Position numbers and translations under genes: made by a program. Under the pieces are notes generated by a model, which saw nothing but the letters and a program-made list of their open reading frames with translations, was not told the origin of the DNA and did no database searches. A DNA stretch of 64,000 bases from Streptomyces sp. RPT161 (GTDB lineage: Bacteria; Actinomycetota; Actinomycetes; Streptomycetales; Streptomycetaceae). This document shows, piece by piece, positions 25,952 to 36,336 of the stretch; the first letter of the stretch is position 1; every line of letters begins with the position of its first letter. The DNA is taken from contig NZ_JAPZVN010000007.1 in assembly GCF_027533845.1 (NCBI RefSeq), positions 124,001 to 188,000 of the forward strand, given 5' to 3'.

Positions 25952-25984
25952 CCGGAACCGGAACCGGAACCGGAACCGGAACCG
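25952..25984. repeat. Tandem CCGGAA hexamer, five and a half copies
   Basis: CCGGAA is repeated five times without error, followed by CCG. It lies just downstream of the OYE gene stop (25998) on the minus strand side, in the 250-base gap before the propeller gene. The array is a short microsatellite; its length may vary between strains by slippage. Confidence 0.95.
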
Positions 25985-25997
25985 CAGGCGCGCGCGG

Positions 25998-27086
<1,089 letters not shown>

Positions 27087-27141
27087 GGCACACTCCTCGT
27101 CGTCGGGCTCAGCCGGTGTCCGAGGCTTCGCCCCGGCATGT

Positions 27142-27160
27142 TACGACGATAGCTGTCGTA
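27142..27160. promoter_or_regulatory. Palindrome TACGAC-N7-GTCGTA, probable ArsR-type operator
   Basis: Perfect 6-base arms (27142-27147 and 27155-27160) with a 7-base spacer, in the divergent region of the OYE and ArsR-type genes. Closely related to the second palindrome at 27179-27194, so the two likely bind the same protein. Confidence 0.65.
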
Positions 27161-27178
27161 GTACGTCGCCTGTCAAAC

Positions 27179-27194
27179 TACGAGCTTCCTCGTA
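27179..27194. promoter_or_regulatory. Palindrome TACGAG-CTTC-CTCGTA, probable ArsR-type operator
   Basis: A perfect 6-base inverted repeat with a 4-base spacer, ending 10 bases before the ATG of the regulator gene. It shares the TACGA/TCGTA arms of the 27142 site. Binding here would block the regulator's own transcription. Confidence 0.65.
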
Positions 27195-27204
27195 TTATGG
27201 GGGC

Positions 27205-27582
27205 ATGTCGACTCAGCCCAGCACCAGCGCCACCGCGGCCCCTTCCGGTCGCACCCTGGAGCACCCGGACCGCTCGGCGATCCGGCTCGAAGCGGTGCTG
27301 CACGCGCTCTCCGACCCCATGCGGTTGCGCGTGGTGCGGGCACTGGCCTCGCACGGGTCCGAAATGGCGTGCTCCGACGTGGAGTTGGACGTCAGCAAGT
27401 CCACCTGCACCCACCACTTCCGGGTGCTGCGCGAGGCCGGGGTCATCAGCCAGATCTACCGCGGCACCTCGAAGATGAACGGGCTGCGGCGCGCCGACCT
27501 CGACATGATCTTCCCTGGACTGCTCGACAGCGTGCTCGCCGCCGCGGAGGGTGAGGAACGGCGGCTCGGCACCGCCCGCTGA
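27205..27582 (+). CDS. ArsR-family HTH regulator
   Basis: A 125-residue winged-helix protein. The HTH region includes LHALSDPMRLRVVRAL, the recognition helix VSKSTCTHHFRVLREAGVISQIYRG (first part), and KMNGLRRADLD. Several Cys (MACSDVE, KSTCTHH) could sense metal or oxidants, but no classic CxC metal site is seen. It is divergent from the OYE gene and probably represses it. The ATG at 27205 lies next to an operator. Confidence 0.9.
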   Translation: MSTQPSTSATAAPSGRTLEHPDRSAIRLEAVLHALSDPMRLRVVRALASHGSEMACSDVELDVSKSTCTHHFRVLREAGVISQIYRGTSKMNGLRRADLDMIFPGLLDSVLAAAEGEERRLGTAR

Positions 27583-27640
27583 CACCTGGCGGGCGGCGCC
27601 CGTCGACGCCCCGGAAGTGTCAGCTGCCAGGCGCTCCGCC

Positions 27641-28984
<1,344 letters not shown>

Positions 28985-29116
28985 CTGCGGCTCCTTCCCG
29001 TCGGCCACCGGAAGGCCCGCCGGTCGCGTACCCGTCGGTCACTTGCCGGTCACCTAAAGGATCGCACCGCGAAGCCGTGTGCGGGACTGTGCGTCGCCGC
29101 TGGTGTGTCAAGTGCG

Positions 29117-29731
29117 TCAGGCGCGGGGCGGCGGAGCACCCTCCGGGGGGAAGCCCAGCTTCCAGTCCAGCCCGTAGCGCTGGAACAGCTCCGCGCGCAG
29201 GCTGCCCAACGGCATCGGCGCACCCGGCAGCAGCAGTGCGACGACGGCGCCCATGAGCAGCGCGCGCAGCATGCGGTAGTCCTCCGGCGGCTTCTCCGCG
29301 CCCCAGCGAGTCACCGTCTCCTCCAGCAACGCGGCCAGTTGCTGCTGCTCGGGGCACTGGATGAAGCCCTCGTTCTGGAGGATCGAGGCCATGTGCGTGC
29401 GCATCAGTGTGGTGTGGGTGCGTGTGAGGCCCAGGATCGCGTCTATCGCACGGGCCAGGCGCTCCGCGCCGTCCTCGGTGCGCGGTTCGCGATCCAGCGC
29501 CTCGGCCAGCGTCAGATGCATCAGCCGGTGCACCGCCGACTGCACGAGTGGACGCTTTCCGGGGAAGTAATAGGAGACCAGTCCGCGGGCCGCACCGGCC
29601 CGGTCCGCGATGTCCGCCAAGGTCGTGGCCTCGTAGCCGCGCTCGCCGACCAGCTCGATCGTCGCCTGCAGCAGCCGCTCGCGGGAACGGCGCCGCAATT
29701 CTTCATTGACCGATGCGCTTCGCGGGGACAT
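29117..29731 (-). CDS. TetR-family regulator
   Basis: A 204-residue regulator; HTH near residues 15-60 (RERLLQATIELVGERGYEAT, then IADRAGAARGLVSYYFPGKR). The C-terminal domain is unassigned. AGGAG lies seven bases before ATG 29731, and a -10-like TATATT (29769-29764) precedes a palindrome TGGCTC-C-GAGCCA, so autorepression is likely. Target genes are unclear; the FprA gene is downstream on the same strand. Confidence 0.92.
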   Translation of the reverse strand: MSPRSASVNEELRRRSRERLLQATIELVGERGYEATTLADIADRAGAARGLVSYYFPGKRPLVQSAVHRLMHLTLAEALDREPRTEDGAERLARAIDAILGLTRTHTTLMRTHMASILQNEGFIQCPEQQQLAALLEETVTRWGAEKPPEDYRMLRALLMGAVVALLLPGAPMPLGSLRAELFQRYGLDWKLGFPPEGAPPPRA

Positions 29732-29751
29732 GCTGTAACTCCTGCGTTGAC

Positions 29752-29764
29752 TGGCTCCGAGCCA
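29752..29764. promoter_or_regulatory. Palindrome TGGCTCCGAGCCA, probable TetR operator
   Basis: A perfect 6-base inverted repeat about one centre base, between the TATATT -10-like element and the AGGAG ribosome site of the TetR gene. It lies about where transcription would begin, ideal for autorepression. Confidence 0.6.
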
Positions 29765-29935
29765 ATATACTCAGCGCAGTACCTCCTGCGACCCCCGCGG
29801 TAGTGGGCGCGGAGGTGCCGGGGGCGCGCCTTGGTACTGGGCGACGCGGGGGATCGTCCAGTACCGGGGTCGCGGCCCGGAAGCCAGATGACCTTCTCTC
29901 TCCTTCTTCCTGCGGTCCTTCACGTGACCGTGGCG

Positions 29936-30124
29936 CTACGCCGTGATGACGTATCGGTTGTCGCCCCAGGCGGCGAGCCACTCCCGCTGCCAGTGGGCCA
30001 ACTCCAGCCGTTCCTCGGGGGACAGGCCGCCGCGCGTCGTCAGGGCCCGGATGGCTGCCTGGGCCCGTGCCAGACGCACGGAAGCGGGCGCAGGCGTGAC
30101 CTGCGGCGGGGAGGTCGGGGACAT
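29936..30124 (-). CDS. Small conserved hypothetical protein
   Basis: A 62-residue protein starting MSPTSPPQVTPAPASVRLAR. The second half is helical and Trp-rich (LTTRGGLSPEERLELAHWQ, then WLAAWGDNRYVITA). Similar short proteins are frequent in Streptomyces genomes, function unknown. ATG 30124 is chosen over an upstream in-frame start at 30154 because conserved sequence begins there. Divergent from a lipoprotein gene. Confidence 0.6.
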   Translation of the reverse strand: MSPTSPPQVTPAPASVRLARAQAAIRALTTRGGLSPEERLELAHWQREWLAAWGDNRYVITA

Positions 30125-30321
30125 GCGAACCAAGATAGCCGCGGGCACTGACAACCAGCGTCGTCAACGCTTCACGGCATGCCGGATCCGTCAACTGCGG
30201 CTCGCGCCGGAGCACTTGTGGTCGCGCCGGGCGCGCCCGCCAGGCGGAATCCGTATCGCCGCGCGCCGGTGCCGGAGCGGGGGCACACTGGACGGGCACC
30301 CTCCCGTCCGCGGAGCGCACG

Positions 30322-31311
30322 ATGGAACCTCAGCCACCCCCAGGCGGCATCGGCCGCCGCGCCGTCCTGCTCGGTGCCGCCGCTGCCGCGGTGACGGCCG
30401 CCGGGTGCTCCGGTACGGCGACGCACCGGCCGACCGCGACCGCTTCCCCGTCCGGTCCGGCACCGTCCGGCGGTGGGCTGCCGCGCACCACGCCGTGGCG
30501 GCCGAGTCCCGCCGACATCGATCCCGCTGTGAAGCTGCGCGCCGTACAGCTCATCGAGTCCCTCGGCGCCTGGCCGCCCGGCGGCAAGGGCGTGGGGCGT
30601 GCGCGGGACCGCGTCTCGGCGCTGGGACTGCCACCCGCGCTGGCCGACCAGGCGGGGCCCTTGCTGCCCGACGTGGACGAGGCGGCGCTCCAGGTGATCG
30701 AGGCGCAGTACGGCGGGATCCTGGCGGACTCCGGCAGCGTGCTGGTCGTCTGCCGGCAGTGGACCCGCAGCGGCGGTGGACCCGTCACTGCGGGCGGTAC
30801 GACCGTTGACGTGCGGCTGAGCGCGGCGCGGCCGCGATGGGACGTCACCGCACTGCACCCGGCGCGGCCTGGCCCGGCGGCGGCAGCCCTGCCGGGGGAG
30901 GCCCGCAGGGTGCTGGCCGACTCCCGGATCTCGCTGCCGCCCGCCGGGGCGGCGGACATCCGTAGCGGCGCCGTCCACCAGAGCGCGCTGCGGGCCATGC
31001 TCGACCTCGCGGGCAGCTACCGGATGGACATCAGTGTCGTGCGTTCCGGCCATCCGCTGGACGTCTTCGGCACCAACCGACCGAGCGACCATCCGCTCGG
31101 CCGGGCCTTCGACGTCTGGCGGATCAACGGTCATGCGGTGGTCGACCCGGCCACCTCACGCGGGCTGATCGAGTCGTTCATGCGCGATGCGGCGGCGGCA
31201 GGGTCGTACAACGTCGGCGGTCCCGTACAGCTGTCGGGCGGTGCCACCGCCAACCAGTTCTTCAGCGATGACACGCACCACGACCATGTGCATGTGGGCT
31301 TCAACTCCTAG
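30322..31311 (+). CDS. Tat/lipobox lipoprotein with M15 (D-Ala-D-Ala peptidase)-like C-terminus
   Basis: A 329-residue secreted protein. The signal has a twin Arg and hydrophobic stretch (IGRRAVLLGAAAAAVTAAGC) with Cys 29 as likely lipid anchor. The C-terminal region carries zinc ligands of the M15/hedgehog fold: SDHPLGRAFDVW (H and D) and THHDHVHVGF (HxH). The middle region is unassigned. A cell-wall-remodelling role is inferred from the fold; catalysis is not proved. A strong terminator follows. Confidence 0.72.
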   Translation: MEPQPPPGGIGRRAVLLGAAAAAVTAAGCSGTATHRPTATASPSGPAPSGGGLPRTTPWRPSPADIDPAVKLRAVQLIESLGAWPPGGKGVGRARDRVSALGLPPALADQAGPLLPDVDEAALQVIEAQYGGILADSGSVLVVCRQWTRSGGGPVTAGGTTVDVRLSAARPRWDVTALHPARPGPAAAALPGEARRVLADSRISLPPAGAADIRSGAVHQSALRAMLDLAGSYRMDISVVRSGHPLDVFGTNRPSDHPLGRAFDVWRINGHAVVDPATSRGLIESFMRDAAAAGSYNVGGPVQLSGGATANQFFSDDTHHDHVHVGFNS

Positions 31312-31328
31312 ACCGGACCGGCTCTTTG

Positions 31329-31372
31329 GGGGCAGGTCCCCAACGCCCCTTTGGGTTTTGGGGACCCGCCCT
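31329..31372. terminator. Bidirectional terminator hairpin
   Basis: GGTCCCCAA (31335-31343) pairs with TTGGGGACC (31358-31366), extended by outer GGGC/GCCC after one mismatch. It lies between the convergent lipoprotein and molybdenum hydroxylase genes. Confidence 0.75.
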
Positions 31373-31385
31373 CCACAAGCCCCGC

Positions 31386-33521
31386 TCAGGCGGTCGCGGT
31401 GCCAGCCAGCAGGACGCGGTCGGGGCGTATCGGCAGGTGGCGGTGGCGTACACCGGTCGCGTGCCAGACCGCGTTGGCGATCGCCGCCGCGACGCCCACG
31501 ATGCTGACCTCGCCGATGCCCTTGATGCCTCCCACCGGGTCCTCGTCGTCCGGATCGTCCACCCAGTCCGCCTCGATCAGCGGCACGTCGGCGTTGGCGG
31601 CGAAGTGGTAGCCCGCGAGGTCGGCGCCGACGAGAGCGCCCGACGCCTGGTCCCGGGCCGCCTCCTCGTGCAGCGCCATGGAAAGACCCCAGACCATGCC
31701 GCCGACGAGCTGGCTGCGCGCGGTCAGCGGGTTGACGATCCGGCCCGCGGCGAAGATACCGAGCATCCGCCGCACCCGCACCTCGCCGGTGACGACGTCC
31801 ACGCCGACCTCTGCGAACTGCGCCCCGAAGGCGTGCCGTTCCCGCATCGGCAGCGCGCCCACCGCCTCGGCGGTGTTCGAGCGTGCAGTGATCCCCTCCG
31901 GTGGGATGCCGTCGCCCAGCACCAACAGCTCACGCAGCTCGCGTACCGCGCTGGTGACCGCCCAGGCCCAGGAGCGGGTGCCCATCGAGCCGCCCGCGAC
32001 CATCGCCTGGCCGAAGTCGCTGTCCGCGATCCGTACCCGAACGCGCTCCGGCTCGACTTCCAGCGCCTCAGCGGCGATCAGTGTCAGCGCTGTGCGCGCA
32101 CCGGTGCCGACGTCCGCCGCGGTGATCCGCACGGTGAAGGTGCCGTCCGGCTCCGCTGTGACGGATGCCGTGGACGGAGCGACGCCCGAAGGGTGCGTCG
32201 CCGCCGCCGTACCGGTGCCGATCAGCCAGCGGCCGTCCCGGCGCTGGCCGGGGCGTGGATCACGGTCCGCCCAGCCGAACCTGCGGGCGCCCTCCTGGAA
32301 GCAGGCGAGCACGTTGCGGCTGCTGAACGGCAGTCCGGAGACGGGTCCCGCGTCCGGTTCGTTGCGGGCGCGCAGCGCGATCGGATCCACGCCGCACTTT
32401 TCGGCGAGCTCGTCCAGCGCGCACTCCAGCGCGAACGAACCCGGCGCCGCACCCGGGGCGCGCATCCAGGTCGGGGTGGGCACATCGAGCGCCACGACCC
32501 GGTTGACGGTGTGGTGGGCGTCGGCGTCGTACATCACCCGCCCCAACCCGGCGCTGGTCTCGACGAACTCATGCACCTTCGACGTGAGGTTCAGCGCCTG
32601 GTGGTCCAGCGCGCGCAGCCGCCCGTCGGGGTCGGCGCCGAGCCTGACCCGCTGCGCCGTGGGGCTGCGGTAGCCGACCAGCGAGAACAACTGGCGGCGG
32701 GTCAGTACCACCCGGACCGGCCGGTGCAGAACGGTCGTCGCCATCACGGCGAGCACCTGGTGCGGGCGCACCCCCTTGGAGCCGAAGGCGCCGCCGACGT
32801 GTTCCGCACGCACCCGCACCGAGGACGGGTCGAGGGAGAACAGGTTGGCCAGTTCCTCCGCCACCCACGTGCTGCCCTGATTGGAGTCGATCACCTCCAG
32901 ACGCCCGCTGTCCCAGCGCGCCATCGCCGCGTGCGGCTCCAACGGGTTGTGGTGCTCTTGCGGTGTGGTGTACTCCGCGTCCACCACCACGGCGGACGCC
33001 GTGAGTTCGGCTTCGAGGTCGCCCTTGCCGGCTTCCGCCTGCATCCTGGGGTTGCCCTCCGGCGTGTACGTACCGGGGTGCCCGGCGAAGAACGCCACAT
33101 CGTGCGGCTCCTCGTCGTAATGGACCACCAGTGCTTCGGCGGCCTCCCGGGCCTGCTCGGAGGTCTCCGCGACGACCAGCGCAACCGGCCAGCCCGCGAA
33201 CGGCACGCGGTCGTGCTGGAAGACCGCGACGGTCGGGTCCGGCCGCCCCAGCAGGCCGGTGTAGTCGGCGTTGACACGTGGGGCGTTGCCGTGGTGGAGG
33301 ACGGCGAGCACGCCGGGCATCGCCAGCACGGGATCGGCCTCCACCGAGCGGATCCGGCCACGGGCGATGGTGGACAACACCAGCCAGCCGTGGGCGAGTT
33401 CGGCATAGGGGACATCGCCCGCGTAGCGCGCCGCTCCGGTGACCTTGTCCAGGCCCTCGATACGGGTGTGCGCGGTGCCGACGGCCCCCGTGACCGGGGT
33501 GGGTCCCGTCATCGTGGTCAT
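31386..33521 (-). CDS. Molybdenum-binding subunit of PaoABC-type aldehyde/xanthine oxidoreductase
   Basis: A 711-residue subunit of the xanthine oxidase family (XdhA/YagR type). Molybdopterin features include EHVGGAFGSKG, YTTPQEHHNPLEPHAAMA, GTGARTALTLIAAEALEVEP, SMGTRSWAW and the C-terminal GGIKGIGEVSIVG containing the catalytic Glu. It is the third gene of a coupled operon (2Fe-2S, FAD, Mo), overlapping the FAD gene by four bases. It needs a MoCo-loading chaperone not seen in this window. Substrate unknown; the operon resembles E. coli PaoABC (periplasmic aldehyde oxidoreductase), but here with no Tat signal. Confidence 0.93.
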   Translation of the reverse strand: MTTMTGPTPVTGAVGTAHTRIEGLDKVTGAARYAGDVPYAELAHGWLVLSTIARGRIRSVEADPVLAMPGVLAVLHHGNAPRVNADYTGLLGRPDPTVAVFQHDRVPFAGWPVALVVAETSEQAREAAEALVVHYDEEPHDVAFFAGHPGTYTPEGNPRMQAEAGKGDLEAELTASAVVVDAEYTTPQEHHNPLEPHAAMARWDSGRLEVIDSNQGSTWVAEELANLFSLDPSSVRVRAEHVGGAFGSKGVRPHQVLAVMATTVLHRPVRVVLTRRQLFSLVGYRSPTAQRVRLGADPDGRLRALDHQALNLTSKVHEFVETSAGLGRVMYDADAHHTVNRVVALDVPTPTWMRAPGAAPGSFALECALDELAEKCGVDPIALRARNEPDAGPVSGLPFSSRNVLACFQEGARRFGWADRDPRPGQRRDGRWLIGTGTAAATHPSGVAPSTASVTAEPDGTFTVRITAADVGTGARTALTLIAAEALEVEPERVRVRIADSDFGQAMVAGGSMGTRSWAWAVTSAVRELRELLVLGDGIPPEGITARSNTAEAVGALPMRERHAFGAQFAEVGVDVVTGEVRVRRMLGIFAAGRIVNPLTARSQLVGGMVWGLSMALHEEAARDQASGALVGADLAGYHFAANADVPLIEADWVDDPDDEDPVGGIKGIGEVSIVGVAAAIANAVWHATGVRHRHLPIRPDRVLLAGTATA

Positions 33522-34507
33522 CGGGCGGCCTCCTCGGTGAGCTCGGTCAGGACGGCGACGACGAGGTTGCGGAGCAGCGTCACCTTGTACCCGTTGTGCG
33601 GCAGCGCCTTGGCGGCGGCCAGTTCGGCGTCGGCCGCGGCGGCGAACGACTCGGCCGTCGCCGGTGCGCCGGTCAGCGCCCGCTCGGCCGCCCTGGCCCG
33701 CCATGGCCGGGACGCGACCGCCCCGAAGGCCAGGCGGACCTCGCGTACGACTCCGTCCCGCGTGTCGAGGGCGGCGGCGATCGAGCCGATGGCGAACGCG
33801 TAGGACGCGCGCTCACGGACTTTCCGGTAGCGGGAGTTGGCGGCCACCGGAGCCGGTGGCAGGGTGATGCCGGTGATCAGCGCGCCGGACGGGAGCGCGG
33901 TCTCCAGGTGCGGGGTGTCGCCGACGGGCAGATAGAACTCCGCTAGTGGCAACTCGCCCGGCCCATCCGCCGTTTCATAGGTGACGACGGCGTCGAAGGC
34001 GGTGAGCGCCACTCCCATGTCCGACGGGTGGACGGCCACGCAGTGCTCGGAGGCGCCGAGGATCGCGTGGTTGCGGTGCTCGCCGTTGACGGCCGCGCAG
34101 CCGCTTCCGGGGGTGCGCTTGTTGCACGGCTGGGCCGGCTCCGTGAAGTAGGCGCAGCGCGTGCGCTGGAGCAGGTTCCCGCCGACCGTGGCCATGTTGC
34201 GCAGCTGGCCGGAGGCCCCGGCCAGGACGGCCTGCGCCAACGCCGGGTAGCGGCGGCGCACTTCGGGGTGGGCGGCGAGATCGCTGTTGGTGGCGGTCGC
34301 ACCGATGCGCAGCCCGCCGCCTTCCGTGGGGACGATCCGGTCGAGGGGGAGTTCCCGTACGTCGATCAGTAATCCGGGCCGCTCCACACCGGACTTCATC
34401 AGGTCGACCAGATTCGTACCCCCGCCGAGATAGCGCGCCTCGGGATCAGCGCCCAAGGTGACGGCGCCGGGTACGTCGAACACGCGCTGATAGCCGAACT
34501 CCCTCAT
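33518..34507 (-). CDS. FAD-binding subunit with extra Cys motif, PaoB type
   Basis: A 329-residue CO-dehydrogenase-flavoprotein-type subunit. FAD loops are YLGGGTNLVDLMKSG and TVGGNLLQRTRC. The Cys-rich insertion RCAYFTEPAQPCNKRTPGSGC matches the 4Fe-4S site of E. coli PaoB, which most xanthine dehydrogenase FAD subunits lack. It transfers electrons from molybdenum through 2Fe-2S to FAD. ATG 34507 overlaps the FeS gene stop by four bases. Confidence 0.93.
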   Translation of the reverse strand: MREFGYQRVFDVPGAVTLGADPEARYLGGGTNLVDLMKSGVERPGLLIDVRELPLDRIVPTEGGGLRIGATATNSDLAAHPEVRRRYPALAQAVLAGASGQLRNMATVGGNLLQRTRCAYFTEPAQPCNKRTPGSGCAAVNGEHRNHAILGASEHCVAVHPSDMGVALTAFDAVVTYETADGPGELPLAEFYLPVGDTPHLETALPSGALITGITLPPAPVAANSRYRKVRERASYAFAIGSIAAALDTRDGVVREVRLAFGAVASRPWRARAAERALTGAPATAESFAAAADAELAAAKALPHNGYKVTLLRNLVVAVLTELTEEAAR

Positions 34508-35106
34508 GCCACGCCCTCCGTTTCCTCCGAGCCCGCGAGGTGGCCCAACTCCCCGGAAGGTGACGGGGGTCGGGGGACACCGGGCCGCGCCGCCTCGGCG
34601 ATCGCTCGCACGATCGACACATAGGCGCCGCAGCGGCACAGGTTGCCGCTCATCCGCTCCCGGATCTCCTCGGCGGTGAGCGGTGCCGCTTCCGCCTGCG
34701 GGCGTACGTCGGCGGTGACGGCGCTGGGCCAGCCCGCCGCGTGCTCCTCGATCATCGCTATGGCCGAGCAGACCTGGCCCGGAGTGCAGTAGCCGCACTG
34801 GTAGCCGTCGAGGTCGAGGAACGCCTGCTGTACGGGGTGGAGCTGATCGCCGTCCGCGATGCCCTCGATGGTGGTGACCTCCCGCCCTTCGGCGGCCACC
34901 GCGAGTTGCAGGCAGGAGACGGCGCGGCGGCCGTCGAGCAGCACCGTACAAGCACCGCACTGGCCCTGGTCGCAGCCTTTCTTGGTGCCAGTGAGGTCGA
35001 GGCGCTCGCGGAGCGCGTCCAGCAGGGTGGTGCGATGGTCGACGGGCAGCGTGTGCTTCTCGCCGTTGATGTTCAGGGTGATGACGCTGGCCGTCGAGTG
35101 GGACAT
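34504..35106 (-). CDS. 2Fe-2S subunit of the molybdenum hydroxylase
   Basis: A 200-residue ferredoxin-type subunit with two 2Fe-2S clusters. The N-terminal plant-type site is GCDQGQCGACTVLLDG with C near SCLQLA; the C-terminal four-helix site is CGYCTPGQV with GNLCRCGAY. No Tat signal, unlike E. coli PaoA, so the complex is probably cytosolic. First gene of the operon. Divergent from a TetR gene with two operator palindromes between. Confidence 0.95.
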   Translation of the reverse strand: MSHSTASVITLNINGEKHTLPVDHRTTLLDALRERLDLTGTKKGCDQGQCGACTVLLDGRRAVSCLQLAVAAEGREVTTIEGIADGDQLHPVQQAFLDLDGYQCGYCTPGQVCSAIAMIEEHAAGWPSAVTADVRPQAEAAPLTAEEIRERMSGNLCRCGAYVSIVRAIAEAARPGVPRPPSPSGELGHLAGSEETEGVA

Positions 35107-35166
35107 GATCAGCCTTCCTTCGCGTAGGTGGTGCGCGGCGGGCGTCTGTCGCTATGGTGGGCCTAA

Positions 35167-35210
35167 CCGGACAACTGTCCGGAAGCTTGAAGTTACCGGA
35201 CACTTGTCCG
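35167..35210. promoter_or_regulatory. Two palindromic TetR-type operators
   Basis: CCGGACA-AC-TGTCCGG (35167-35182) is a perfect 7-base palindrome. A near copy, CGGACA-CT-TGTCCG (35197-35210), follows with centres 29 bases apart. They lie in the 148-base gap between the molybdenum hydroxylase operon and the TetR gene, so one protein can control both directions. Confidence 0.8.
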
Positions 35211-35254
35211 CTTAGCAAGGCCCGCCCGGCCGGGATTCCCGGAAGGAGTGACGA

Positions 35255-35833
35255 GTGCGGCAGAGGAACGATGCGCCACTGCGTTCGGACGCGCAACGCA
35301 ACCGCGAGCGCATTCTGGAAGTCGCGCTGGAGGAGCTGACCCGCTGCGCCGACGCGCCGCTCAGCTCCATCGCCAAGAAGGCGGGCGTCGGACAGGGAAC
35401 GTTCTACCGCAACTTCCCCAACCGCGAGTCACTCGTCCTGGAGGTCTACCGCTACGAGGTCCAGCAGGTCTCCGACGCCGCCAGGGAACTGCTCGCGACC
35501 CGCGCCCCTGACCAGGCGCTGCGGGAGTGGATGGACCGGCTCGCCCAGTACGCCATGGCCAAGGCCGGGTTGGCCGAGGCGATGCGCAGGACGACCAGTG
35601 CGCACGGCACCCTGGCCAAGCTGGGGCGTGGCTCGGTGGCCTCGGCGGTGGAAACACTGCTCAAGGCGAACGAGGAAGCGGGCACCATCCGGCCGGGCGT
35701 GACCCCGGACGACTTCGTCCTCGCCATCGCCGGACTCTGGCAGATCGATCCGCACGGTGACTGGCACACCCGCGCCGGGCGGCTCATGGACATCGTCATG
35801 GACGGGCTGCGCACCGGCGCGCCCGGGGCGTGA
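35255..35833 (+). CDS. TetR-family regulator of the adjacent molybdenum hydroxylase
   Basis: A 192-residue TetR protein. The HTH is ERILEVALEELTRCADAP to LSSIAKKAGVGQGTFYRNF (residues 18-58). The C-terminal domain resembles the SCO1917-like TetR_C group (LGRGSVASAVETLL). GTG 35255 has GGAAGGAG about 8 bases upstream. Being divergent from the hydroxylase operon with two operators, it is most likely its repressor. Confidence 0.92.
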   Translation: MRQRNDAPLRSDAQRNRERILEVALEELTRCADAPLSSIAKKAGVGQGTFYRNFPNRESLVLEVYRYEVQQVSDAARELLATRAPDQALREWMDRLAQYAMAKAGLAEAMRRTTSAHGTLAKLGRGSVASAVETLLKANEEAGTIRPGVTPDDFVLAIAGLWQIDPHGDWHTRAGRLMDIVMDGLRTGAPGA

Positions 35834-36336
35834 GCGGCACGGGGGCCTCGGCCGCGCAGGCCGAACCACACCCTGGACTCGCTGCTGGCCCCTTCACTCG
35901 CCGGCAGGCCGCCGCGGGAGAGTGGTGAGGGCGCGGCAGGTCTTCAAGAGTCGACGTGAACAAGGTCGTTCACGCCTCATCGGCACCCCGCGAGCCCCGG
36001 TCCCGAGCAACGCGATCGGATCAGACGCTGGCCTTTGGATTCGCCCGCTGATCCCCAACTGGCCGGTGTTTCAGACCTCTTGACCGCCCATTGGCGTAGA
36101 CCACATACTGCCGAAGCGGAGCCGGAAGCTCAGTTGGCCGGGCTTCACTTCGTGTACTCAATCGCAGCGCTACCGGGCTCCGTCCGCCCGGCTGCCGGTG
36201 TTCCCCCGCTGCCCGGCGGCGACGTCCCCACCCGAAGCGTCGTGGGTGTCGTGCTGCCCGAACGCGGTGGAGTACCGCCTCATACGGCGGTCGCCGGTGA
36301 CCTGGTGTGGCGGTCGAGGATCTTTGGGAGCCGCAT
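35834..36336. other. Gene-poor 500-base region upstream of GH16
   Basis: No open frame here looks coding. The region is the likely control region of the secreted glucanase. It contains TGGCGTAGACCA at 36092-36103, two mismatches from the TGGTCTAGACCA-type elements found before chitinase and other sugar-response genes in Streptomyces. Confidence 0.5.
36092..36103. promoter_or_regulatory. Possible DasR/dre-like site
   Basis: TGGCGTAGACCA differs in two positions from the palindrome TGGTCTAGACCA. TTGACC occurs just before it at about 36080, and the element is 234 bases from the glucanase start. The match could be chance. Confidence 0.25.

Noticed and set aside
27583-27640. Possible terminator between arsR-type and FprA genes
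   Set aside because: Short TGACAC/GTGTCA and CTGGC/GCCAG pairings exist but do not form one continuous stem.
31326-33803. Plus-strand open frame of about 825 codons over the molybdenum subunit
   Set aside because: Antisense to the molybdenum hydroxylase gene with its clear catalytic motifs.
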